From Nocardioidaceae bacterium (GTDB lineage Bacteria; Actinomycetota; Actinomycetes; Propionibacteriales; Nocardioidaceae): a stretch of DNA of 8,403 bases. Positions 1-4,830 of the stretch are shown in pieces. The notes beneath the pieces were generated by a model. The model was not told the origin of the DNA, ran no database searches, and saw only the letters and a list, made by a program, of their open reading frames with translations. Both the position numbers and the translations under genes were made by a program. The stretch spans positions 1 through 8,403 of the forward strand of contig JAGQUE010000272.1 in assembly GCA_020438665.1 (NCBI GenBank). Reading direction: 5' to 3'. Each line of letters opens with the position of its first letter. The stretch's first letter is position 1.

Positions 1-6
1 TGAGGA

Positions 7-21
7 GGTCGCGCAGCGACC
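7..21. repeat. Perfect stem-loop upstream of the recombinase operon
   Basis: GGTCGC and GCGACC form a perfect 6-bp stem around a GCA loop, about 100 bp before the chosen start of the first recombinase gene. No T-tract follows, so it does not look like an intrinsic terminator on the forward strand. It could be a protein-binding site or the 3' hairpin of something outside the window. The window edge prevents a better call. Confidence 0.4.
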
Positions 22-124
22 GTCTTGAAACCAGGTGAGCGGATCTGCTTGTTATGCGGGTGATCGTTCAGGACATTTCGACCAGCCGTTGTGGCTGCCT
101 GTCGATGGAGCTGGAGGTCTCGAG

Positions 125-1171
125 ATGTCCCTTGTCGTTCCCTGTCTGATCCACTCGCGAGGACCGTCGGGGGTGCCGGTGGTGCGGCTGGGGATGCCGA
201 TAGTCGATGAGTATCTGGAGTTCCTTGGGGGTCGGTGTCGACCGAACACGGTGCTGGCCGCGGCCTATGACCTGAGGGTCTTCTTCGGGGTGGTCGACAA
301 GGCTCCGGCCGATGTTGTGGCGGCTGACGTGTTGGGGTTCATCACCGCTCAGCGCACTGGCCGCGCGAGCGACCAGCGACTCCAACCGGTCGGCCCGGAC
401 GCGGAGCGGGTTGGGGTGGCGATCAGCACGGTGGCTCGGCGGTTGTCGATGGTGTCGGGGTTCTTCGCCTACCTGGTGGCTCGTGGCGATATCGAGGCGA
501 ACCCGGTACCCCGCGGGCTTCCCACCCGGCGCGAACGGTCCCGTCCCGGCCAGGGTGTTCCGTTGACCCGCCGGACCCGTCGGCTGCCGCGGATCCTCAC
601 CCCTGAGGAGGTCGACGCGTTGACTGCGGCGCTGCGGACCCACCGGGACCGGGCGATGGTCGCGGCGATGGTGTTTGGTGGGCTGCGCCGTTGTGAGGTC
701 CTCGGCCTACGCATGGAGGACCTCCGGGTCGCTGAGCGGCGGGTGTTCATCGCCGACGGCAAGGGTGGCCACCAGCGGCTGGTGCCGGTCTCATCGCGGT
801 TCTTCGCCGCGGTCACCGCCTACCTCGATACCGAGCGCCCCGCGGATGCGGCCACCGACCGGGTCTTCGTGGTCCTCAAGGGCCCCAACCGCGGGCGCCC
901 GTTGACGGCTGCCGGGTTGGACGAGGTGCTGGCCGGCGCGCGCAGCCGTGCGGGCCTGTCGCACGCGACCTGCCACGAGTTGCGCCACACCTGTCTGACC
1001 AGGCTGCGGGAGGCCGGGATGGCGCTCGAGGCAGTCCAGGCCCAGGCCGGGCACGCCTCGATCGAGTCGACTCGGATCTACCTACACCTGGCCGATGACT
1101 GGCTGGCCGGCCAGTACCGCAAGGCCGCTGAGGTCCTCGACGCCCAGCTGTACGCCGGTGGCGCCCAGTGA
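125..1171 (+). CDS. Tyrosine recombinase/integrase, first of a coupled pair (348 aa)
   Basis: Site-specific DNA recombinase of the phage-integrase (tyrosine recombinase) family, which cuts and rejoins DNA through a 3'-phosphotyrosine intermediate. An N-terminal SAM-like core-binding domain covers roughly residues 20-125. The catalytic domain follows with R188 (in GLRRCEVLGL), K213 (GKGGHQR), H284 and R287 (HELRH), H310 (AGH) and nucleophile Y319 (STRIYLH), so the active site looks intact. The frame is open from a GTG at 35, but I chose the ATG at 125: GGAGGT at 113-118 is an excellent ribosome binding site six bases before it, and a usual family N terminus begins soon after. The stop overlaps the start of the next recombinase (GTGA), so the two are almost certainly co-translated. 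Paired recombinases of this type occur in Tn554-like and recombinase-pair or -trio elements. The partner genes suggest that this pair acts on the repeats further right, but that is inference. Confidence 0.93.
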   Translation: MSLVVPCLIHSRGPSGVPVVRLGMPIVDEYLEFLGGRCRPNTVLAAAYDLRVFFGVVDKAPADVVAADVLGFITAQRTGRASDQRLQPVGPDAERVGVAISTVARRLSMVSGFFAYLVARGDIEANPVPRGLPTRRERSRPGQGVPLTRRTRRLPRILTPEEVDALTAALRTHRDRAMVAAMVFGGLRRCEVLGLRMEDLRVAERRVFIADGKGGHQRLVPVSSRFFAAVTAYLDTERPADAATDRVFVVLKGPNRGRPLTAAGLDEVLAGARSRAGLSHATCHELRHTCLTRLREAGMALEAVQAQAGHASIESTRIYLHLADDWLAGQYRKAAEVLDAQLYAGGAQ

Positions 1172-2430
1172 GCGGGGTCCGTGGCCGTAACGGGCTGGCG
1201 GTGCTGCCGGACTGGGAGGAGCTCGAGCAGCAGGTCCCCGCCATCACCGCCACGATGCGGCGCTACCTGACCCAGATCGGGTGTGTCCTGCGGCCGGGCA
1301 GCGTGGTCAACACCGGCATCGCGCTACGCGCGTTCGCGGCGTTCCTCGTTGAGAACACCGAGGTCCGCGACGTCAGCGAAGTCACCCGCCGCCACATCGA
1401 GGACTACAAGCCCTGGCTCGCGCAGCGGCCCGGCCAGAACAAGGACCGCGTCACCAACGCCACCCTGGCCCACCGGCTCGGGACCCTGCGGATGTTCTTC
1501 GTCCGCATCGAGGAGTGGGGCTGGGACCAGGCACCACCACGGGTGCCGATGTTCCCCGGCGACCTGCCCCGCCAAGACCACCCACTGCCCAAAGGGCTGG
1601 ACGACGCTGCGGCCGCGAAACTGCTCCGCGCCGCGGTCAACGACAACCGCCTCCTGGTCCGAGTCACCGTCGAAGTCCTGCTCCGGACCGGGCTACGGGT
1701 CGGGGAGTTCACCGCGCTACCCGCCGACGCCGTCGTCCAGATCGGTGCCGCACCCTGGCTACACGTCCCAGTCGGCAAGCTCCGCGAAGACCGCTACCTG
1801 CCCCTACACCCCCAACTGGTGCATCTCATCGACTCCTACCGTGCCGCCCACGTCCCACCCGACCATCCGCTGCTACTGCCCCGGGAGAACGGCCGAGCAT
1901 CCGACCGCCACTCCGTCACCCGGATCCTCAACCGCGTCGCCACCGCAGCCGGACTCGGCCACATCCACCCCCACCAGCTGCGCCACACCCTGGCCACCCA
2001 AGCCATCAACCGCGGCATGAGCCTGGAAGCGATCGCCGCGATGCTCGGCCACCGCAGCATGGACATGACCCTGCGCTACGCCAAGATCGCCAACCGCACC
2101 GTGGCCGATGAGTACTTCGCCGTCACCGACAAAGTCGACGCCCTCTACGCCACCGCCCAGCCACTGCCCGCCGACACCATCGGACCCAACATGGCCCGGC
2201 TACGTCGCGAGCACCACCGGCTCCTCGGCAACGGCCACTGCACCCGACCCACCCAGCTCGACTGCGCCTTCGAAGCCATCTGCGAGAACTGCTCGTTCTT
2301 CCAAACCAGCATCCAGTTCCGACCCACCCTGCAAGCCCAACACGACGACGCCGCAGCCAAGGGCCAACACCACCGAGCCGACCTCTTCGGACGACTCCTC
2401 ACCGACCTCACAGAAGGCGAAGCATCATGA
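1168..2430 (+). CDS. Tyrosine recombinase with C-terminal four-Cys extension (420 aa)
   Basis: Second tyrosine recombinase of the operon. Its GTG start overlaps the upstream stop by four bases. The N-terminal core-binding domain spans roughly residues 25-120. The catalytic residues are R177 (TGLRVGE), K204 (VGKLRED), H269 and R272 (HQLRH), H295 (LGH) and Y304 (LRYAK), all present. After the nucleophile there is an extra segment of about 115 residues with C358, C366, C372 and C375 in a compact cluster, a plausible zinc-binding module. A similar Cys-rich tail is known to me from Tn554 TnpB-like recombinases, although Tn554 TnpB is longer. I see no third recombinase or TnpC-like gene after it; instead a structured repeat starts 12 bp past the stop. 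The pair could be the machinery of a transposon, or of the cassette-like array that follows. Family assignment is firm; the role is inferred. Confidence 0.93.
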   Translation: MSGVRGRNGLAVLPDWEELEQQVPAITATMRRYLTQIGCVLRPGSVVNTGIALRAFAAFLVENTEVRDVSEVTRRHIEDYKPWLAQRPGQNKDRVTNATLAHRLGTLRMFFVRIEEWGWDQAPPRVPMFPGDLPRQDHPLPKGLDDAAAAKLLRAAVNDNRLLVRVTVEVLLRTGLRVGEFTALPADAVVQIGAAPWLHVPVGKLREDRYLPLHPQLVHLIDSYRAAHVPPDHPLLLPRENGRASDRHSVTRILNRVATAAGLGHIHPHQLRHTLATQAINRGMSLEAIAAMLGHRSMDMTLRYAKIANRTVADEYFAVTDKVDALYATAQPLPADTIGPNMARLRREHHRLLGNGHCTRPTQLDCAFEAICENCSFFQTSIQFRPTLQAQHDDAAAKGQHHRADLFGRLLTDLTEGEAS

Positions 2431-2442
2431 CCAGGCCATCCC

Positions 2443-2494
2443 CCGATCACCGGCATAATGCCGCTGAGAGCGCACCAACGTGCCCGATGATCGG
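2443..2494. repeat. Repeat copy A: structured recombination-site candidate next to the recombinase operon
   Basis: Outer arms CCGATCA (2443-2449) and TGATCGG (2488-2494) are perfect inverted repeats. Inside lie two small palindromes: GGCAT-A-ATGCC (2452-2462) and GCAC-CAAC-GTGC (2472-2483). The core at 2459-2484 recurs almost exactly (25 of 26 bases) at 3833-3858, and in weaker form at 3099 and 4109. Nested symmetry of this kind is typical of tyrosine-recombinase sites. Lying 12 bp after the recombinase stop, this copy would take the position of a primary (attI-like) or first cassette site. Function is inferred. Confidence 0.65.
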
Positions 2495-2497
2495 TCT

Positions 2498-2521
2498 TGG
2501 ACTTCACTACGCTGAAGTCCA
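2498..2521. repeat. Stem-loop overlapping the start of the SUKH gene
   Basis: TGGACTTC (2498-2505) and GAAGTCCA (2514-2521) form a perfect 8-bp stem with an 8-base loop. The hairpin ends on the A of the ATG at 2521 and begins inside the TTG at 2497, so it would cover either candidate start codon in the mRNA. It may regulate translation, or be an additional arm of recombination site A. Confidence 0.5.
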
Positions 2522-3042
2522 TGCCGGAACGGTACGAAGACGCCGACCTGTGGGTCCCGGGTGAAGCAGGCACTTCGCACTACGGCGAAGCGCCGCTGAC
2601 GAACGAGACCCTCAAGTCGGTCGAAGCAGAACTCGGCTACCGTCTTCCCGCTGCTTACGTAAGCCAGGCGCGAACTCACAACGGCGGCCTATTGAACCGG
2701 ACCGCTCACGCGAGCCCGACTCCGACAACGTGGGCACCCGATCACGTCGCAGTGACCGGGATATTCGCCATCGGACGCGGGGCTCGGCTAAGTCTATGTG
2801 GAGTGTTCGGACAACGTTTGTGGCTCGATGAGTGGGGCTACCCGGATATCGGGGTCTACTTCGCCGACACTCCATCCGCCGGTCACGACATGATCGCCCT
2901 CGACTATCGGGCCTGTGGGCGCGATGGCGAACCTGCCGTCGTCCACGTGGACCAAGAAGTCGGCTACGTCGTCACCCCACTCGCACCCACCTTCGAGGAC
3001 TTCATCGCTGGACTTGTCGGCGAGGAAGCCTTCCCTGACTGA
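2521..3042 (+). CDS. SMI1/KNR4 (SUKH superfamily) protein, probable immunity protein
   Basis: Resembles SUKH-1 (SMI1/KNR4) domain proteins. The visible pattern is an early YEDADLW segment, LxxxExxLGYRLPAAYV around residues 28-47, an NGG turn (HNGG), and a late EWGYPDIGVYFADTPSAGHD stretch followed by the usual FEDFIAGLV end. In bacteria this superfamily mostly supplies immunity proteins against polymorphic or contact-dependent toxins, and also occurs as solitary cytoplasmic proteins. No toxin gene is next to it, so it would be an orphan immunity gene. I chose the ATG at 2521 (173 aa) because family members start close to the RYED segment. A TTG at 2497 would add eight residues; neither start has a clear ribosome binding site, and both sit in the 2498-2521 hairpin. 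The gene fills the interval between repeat copies A and B. Confidence 0.85.
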   Translation: MPERYEDADLWVPGEAGTSHYGEAPLTNETLKSVEAELGYRLPAAYVSQARTHNGGLLNRTAHASPTPTTWAPDHVAVTGIFAIGRGARLSLCGVFGQRLWLDEWGYPDIGVYFADTPSAGHDMIALDYRACGRDGEPAVVHVDQEVGYVVTPLAPTFEDFIAGLVGEEAFPD

Positions 3043-3052
3043 CCCGCGCAAG

Positions 3053-3124
3053 GCACTCTCCTGCCGTCGGTTGCCTGCATTGCGCGGCCGTGCGCACCTG
3101 CCGCTGAGAGTGCTCCGCCGAGCC
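3053..3124. repeat. Repeat copy B: palindromic site between the SUKH gene and the next gene
   Basis: GCACTCTC (3053-3060) and GAGAGTGC (3106-3113) are perfect 8-bp inverted arms about 45 bp apart, with weaker internal complementarity (GGTTGCC at 3069-3075 against GCGCACC at 3092-3098). The right arm is part of the shared core at 3099-3124, which matches copy A at 21 of 26 positions, including an identical first 12 (TGCCGCTGAGAG). A site of about 60 bp with outer and inner arms has the general layout of an integron attC site, though not its core sequence. Confidence 0.6.
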
Positions 3125-3125
3125 G

Positions 3126-3503
3126 ATGAGCGTGCGGCCAGGGGGTGGCGTGGGCGAGACTCGTGTCGTGCCTCCCGACAGCAGTGCCCCACATAGCGGA
3201 ACGCCATGGGCCACGCCGATCCGCGATGGTCACTGGACCGACCCTGAAGGGGCGAGCTGCCATGTTCGTGGGAGTGTCCTAGACGAGCGCGCGGCCCGGA
3301 AGTTGCTCAGGCGTCCCGGCGTACGGGTGCTCCACGTCTACGGCCCGGAGCCACGGTTGGTTGATGGCTCTGACCTGGATTCCCTACTGACCCGGCTCGA
3401 CGAGTTCCTCGAAGGTAAGGCTAGGCCCCACGCAGACTTCAGAATCGCTGACTTCCGCGATGACAACCACAACGTCATGGCAGTCGTCGAGGAGAACTGC
3501 TGA
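3126..3503 (+). CDS. Hypothetical protein, unknown family (up to 125 aa)
   Basis: I do not recognise this protein. Its first 30 or so residues are low-complexity and Pro/Ser/Gly-rich. From about residue 34 it looks like a compact domain: a short GHWTDPEGASC segment, a helix with ERAARKLLRRPG, a VRVLHVYGPEP strand, an acidic helix (DLDSLLTRLDEFLEG) and a terminal FRDDNHNVMAVVEENC strand. There is no signal peptide or membrane segment. The ATG at 3126 starts two bases after repeat copy B and has no Shine-Dalgarno sequence. The GTG at 3150 follows GGGGG at 3141-3145 and is a credible alternative, as is the GTG at 3168. It is the first of two genes in the B-C interval. Confidence 0.7.
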   Translation: MSVRPGGGVGETRVVPPDSSAPHSGTPWATPIRDGHWTDPEGASCHVRGSVLDERAARKLLRRPGVRVLHVYGPEPRLVDGSDLDSLLTRLDEFLEGKARPHADFRIADFRDDNHNVMAVVEENC

Positions 3504-3576
3504 CGGTGGACCACCCGGCCAGCCGCGACCTGCCACCCCGGCGTCACATCAGTGGCTGGAGAACGATAATCGTGGC

Positions 3577-3825
3577 GTGCTAACCCCGCGACGCCTCGGG
3601 CAGTTCTGGAGCCTGGTACTCGTGGCTACTCTGGGCCTCGCGGGGATCATCAGCGGGCTTTGGTTCCTCATCAAACCCCTTCCGGAGTGGATGCCATATC
3701 AGGTGACGACCGTTGGCCCCGTCGGCGGAGTGGTGGGTGGCGTCGTGATCTTGGGCTTCGCGATCTTCGAGTCGGCCCGCCGTTTCCGACACGGGCCACC
3801 GACGCCTGGACGCCACTCCCCGTAA
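3577..3825 (+). CDS. Small two-helix membrane protein, unknown function
   Basis: An 82-residue protein from the GTG at 3577. Two hydrophobic segments are clear: FWSLVLVATLGLAGIISG onward (about residues 10-32), and VGPVGGVVGGVVILGFAIF (about residues 47-65). A basic, proline-rich tail ends in RHGPPTPGRHSP. The short linker between the helices contains KPLPEW and few charges. The frame stays open back to an ATG at 3460, but that would overlap the preceding gene by 44 bp and add a Ser/Thr/Pro-rich leader, so I prefer 3577. GGAG at 3558-3561 is too far upstream to be a convincing ribosome binding site, so the start is uncertain. I recognise no family. It shares the B-C interval with the unknown gene before it; a small membrane protein could be an anchor or partner for that protein, which is only inference. 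Confidence 0.6.
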   Translation: MLTPRRLGQFWSLVLVATLGLAGIISGLWFLIKPLPEWMPYQVTTVGPVGGVVGGVVILGFAIFESARRFRHGPPTPGRHSP

Positions 3826-3864
3826 CCGCATCTGCCGCTGAGATCGCACCAACGTGCCGAGAAG
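3760..3864. repeat. Repeat copy C, with a distant inverse arm inside the preceding gene
   Basis: The core at 3833-3858 matches copy A at 25 of 26 bases, including the GCAC-CAAC-GTGC hairpin (3846-3857), and ends in the tail TGCCGAGAAG. AGATCGC in the core (3841-3847) has a perfect inverse, GCGATCT, at 3760-3766, inside the end of the membrane-protein gene. The pair would define a site of about 88 bp, but seven bases at that distance could match by chance. The core call is stronger than the arm call. Confidence 0.65.
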
Positions 3865-3900
3865 AGGGTGTCCGAACGGGGCCTCTGGCAGGGTAAGTCC

Positions 3901-4092
3901 GTGGCGACCTACTGCTGCTCGGCGATGCGAGACCAGGTGGAGCACAAGTGCGACCAGCACTCGGACCCCGCCGACTGCCCTGATGCCCTCGTCTTGCGGT
4001 CTCGGGACGGTTGGTACGGCCTACGCATTCACGATGGCGGGACCTCGGCCATCAAGGTCTCCTACTGTCCCTGGTGCGGCGCTCGACTCTGA
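3901..4092 (+). CDS. DUF6980-like small cysteine-rich protein
   Basis: A 63-residue protein starting ATYCCSAMRDQVEHKC and ending KVSYCPWCGARL. The CC pair, a CDQHSDPADCPDALV segment, an IHDGGTS turn and a final CPWCG knuckle match my memory of the DUF6980 family, whose members are about this length and have no known function. The cysteines suggest a bound metal, probably zinc. I chose the GTG at 3901 because AGGG (3890-3893) lies seven bases before it and the family begins here. An upstream GTG at 3868 would add 11 residues and lies right after the repeat tail. It is the only gene between repeat copies C and D, making a unit of about 276 bp. Confidence 0.8.
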   Translation: MATYCCSAMRDQVEHKCDQHSDPADCPDALVLRSRDGWYGLRIHDGGTSAIKVSYCPWCGARL

Positions 4093-4098
4093 GCCCAT

Positions 4099-4140
4099 CG
4101 CACTCACATGCTGCTGAGAGTGCGCACCACCTCTGCCGAG
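4099..4140. repeat. Repeat copy D: palindromic site before the DUF7336-like gene
   Basis: CGCACTC (4099-4105) and GAGTGCG (4118-4124) are perfect inverted arms 12 bases apart. The core begins TGCTGCTGAGAG (4109-4120), continues GCGCACCACC and ends CTGCCGAG (4133-4140), so it shares both the head and the tail of the other copies, with small length differences in the middle. Its arms resemble those of copy B (GCACTC with GAGTGC), which argues for one site family. The arms are much closer together than in B or C. Confidence 0.6.
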
Positions 4141-4158
4141 ATCCGCGCGGCCCTCCGG

Positions 4159-4172
4159 CGCTAGCCCTAGCG
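4159..4172. repeat. Short hairpin just before the DUF7336-like start
   Basis: CGCTAG (4159-4164) and CTAGCG (4167-4172) are perfect inverted arms with a two-base gap, immediately before GGAG (4174-4177) and the ATG at 4180. It may be a protein-binding site or influence ribosome access. It is comparable in position to the hairpin at the SUKH gene start. Confidence 0.35.
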
Positions 4173-4179
4173 TGGAGCC

Positions 4180-4452
4180 ATGCACGTCTACCTCTTGTGG
4201 CACGTCCACCACGCCGATGACGAAGAGGGCCGGGCGCGTCACGCAGAGGCGCGGTCGGGTGCTTGGAGCGCAGATGAGCAAGCTGGAGACGACGTGAAGT
4301 TGCTGGGCGTCTACTCCACGGCGGCGAGAGCAGCCGCTCGCATCCACCGCGCCCGGTCGCTGCCAGGATTCTGCAATGAGCCGGAGTGCTTTCTCGCCGA
4401 GGGCTATGAAGTTGACCGGGACGAGTGGGCCACGGGCTACGTGACGGACTGA
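4180..4452 (+). CDS. DUF7336-like hypothetical protein (90 aa)
   Basis: Starts MHVYLLWHVHH, has VKLLGVYSTAARAAARI in the middle, then LPGF near residue 65, and ends YEVDRDEWATGYVTD. This matches a small family I know as DUF7336: short cytoplasmic proteins with an initial beta strand, a helix after the GVYS turn, and a C-terminal YELD..W..GYV segment. No biochemical function is known to me. GGAG at 4174-4177 lies only two bases before the ATG, closer than usual, but the M-H-V-Y-L-L start is typical of the family, so I trust it. It lies alone between repeat copies D and E. Such proteins are often solitary accessory genes. Confidence 0.85.
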   Translation: MHVYLLWHVHHADDEEGRARHAEARSGAWSADEQAGDDVKLLGVYSTAARAAARIHRARSLPGFCNEPECFLAEGYEVDRDEWATGYVTD

Positions 4453-4466
4453 CGCTCCACTTGAGC

Positions 4467-4482
4467 TGCCGATGTGAGGGCG
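4467..4482. repeat. Possible degenerate repeat copy E
   Basis: TGCCGATGTGAGGGCG lies in the short gap between the DUF7336-like gene and the reverse-strand gene. It resembles TGCCGCTGAGAGCG of the clear copies, and resembles copy F (TGCCGCGTTGAGGGCG) more closely. An imperfect inverse arm (ACGCTC at 4452-4457 against GAGGGCGT at 4477-4484) is present. The tail part of the repeat is not recognisable. Support is weak by itself and rests on its position at a gene boundary. Confidence 0.3.
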
Positions 4483-4489
4483 TGGGCTG

Positions 4490-4732
4490 CTACTCCTCCT
4501 GCAGGCTGCCGTAGCCCGGGCTGAGCCCCCAATCGGTCAGCGTTTCGGCGACGGAATCGAGCGCCCTTGTGAGCAAGGCGTCAGCGTGCTCTGCACACAG
4601 GGGCCACTGGAACGCAAGGTCCTGGACTGTGACAGACAGTTCCATGCCCCATCGAAACTTGCCGAACGGCTCTCGCCACGCCCCGACCGTTGCCGCAGTT
4701 TCACACTCCGGCACACTGCATGTCTCGTCCAT
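4490..4732 (-). CDS. Hypothetical protein with CxxxxC and CxxH pairs
   Basis: An 80-residue reverse-strand protein from the ATG at 4732. It opens DETCSVPECETAATVGAW, has a central FGKFRWGMELSVTVQDLAFQW stretch, then PLCAEHADALLTRALDSVAE and a short tail. The CSVPEC and CAEH pairs look like a four-ligand zinc site bridging the two halves of a small domain. I cannot name a family. An upstream in-frame ATG at 4771 would add 13 residues (MTGWSAHRSYAPN) and would begin exactly at repeat copy F; neither start has a clear ribosome binding site. I prefer 4732 because the conserved-looking domain starts at once. Its orientation is opposite to the four repeat-bounded units before it. Codon third positions and conserved-looking motifs make it likely real. 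Confidence 0.65.
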   Translation of the reverse strand: MDETCSVPECETAATVGAWREPFGKFRWGMELSVTVQDLAFQWPLCAEHADALLTRALDSVAETLTDWGLSPGYGSLQEE

Positions 4733-4770
4733 GTTCGGAGCATACGAGCGATGCGCGGACCACCCGGTCA

Positions 4771-4815
4771 TGCCGCGTTGAGGGCGGCTACGCTCGCCCG
4801 ATCATGCCGAGAAGG
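4771..4815. repeat. Degenerate repeat copy F
   Basis: The head TGCCGCGTTGAGGGCG (4771-4786) and the tail TGCCGAGAAGG (4805-4815) match the head and tail of the clear copies, especially the tail of copy C. Between them is a hairpin, GGGCG (4782-4786) with CGCCC (4795-4799). CCCGATCA (4797-4804) also resembles the left arm of copy A. The middle is longer than in A and C. It separates the reverse-strand CxxxxC gene from the Fic gene. Confidence 0.45.
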
Positions 4816-4830
4816 CGTGCATGCAGGGGC

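Noticed and set aside
35..124. GTG at 35 as the start of the first recombinase
   Set aside because: The frame is open, but the ATG at 125 has GGAGGT six bases upstream, and the extra 30 residues look unlike a recombinase N terminus.
1283..2111. Long overlapping open frames inside the recombinase genes, on both strands
   Set aside because: They have Pro/Ser/Arg-rich, low-complexity translations typical of off-frame reading in high-GC genes, and the in-frame recombinases have clear catalytic motifs.
3460..3576. ATG at 3460 as the start of the small membrane protein
   Set aside because: It would overlap the preceding gene by 44 bp and add a Ser/Thr/Pro-rich leader before the first helix; the GTG at 3577 gives a normal N terminus. 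Not fully excluded.
2459..4140. CRISPR array
   Set aside because: The repeat copies are 276-734 bp apart with protein genes between them, far from CRISPR spacer lengths, and no cas genes are visible.
2443..4140. Classical integron attC sites
   Set aside because: The repeat copies do not show GTTRRRY/RYYYAAC cores at matching positions, and neither recombinase is recognisable to me as IntI. Only the layout is integron-like.
2459..4140. Intrinsic terminators as the explanation of the repeats
   Set aside because: Some copies can form hairpins, but none is followed by a T-run, and the shared core extends beyond the stems. Not fully excluded for a factor-dependent signal.
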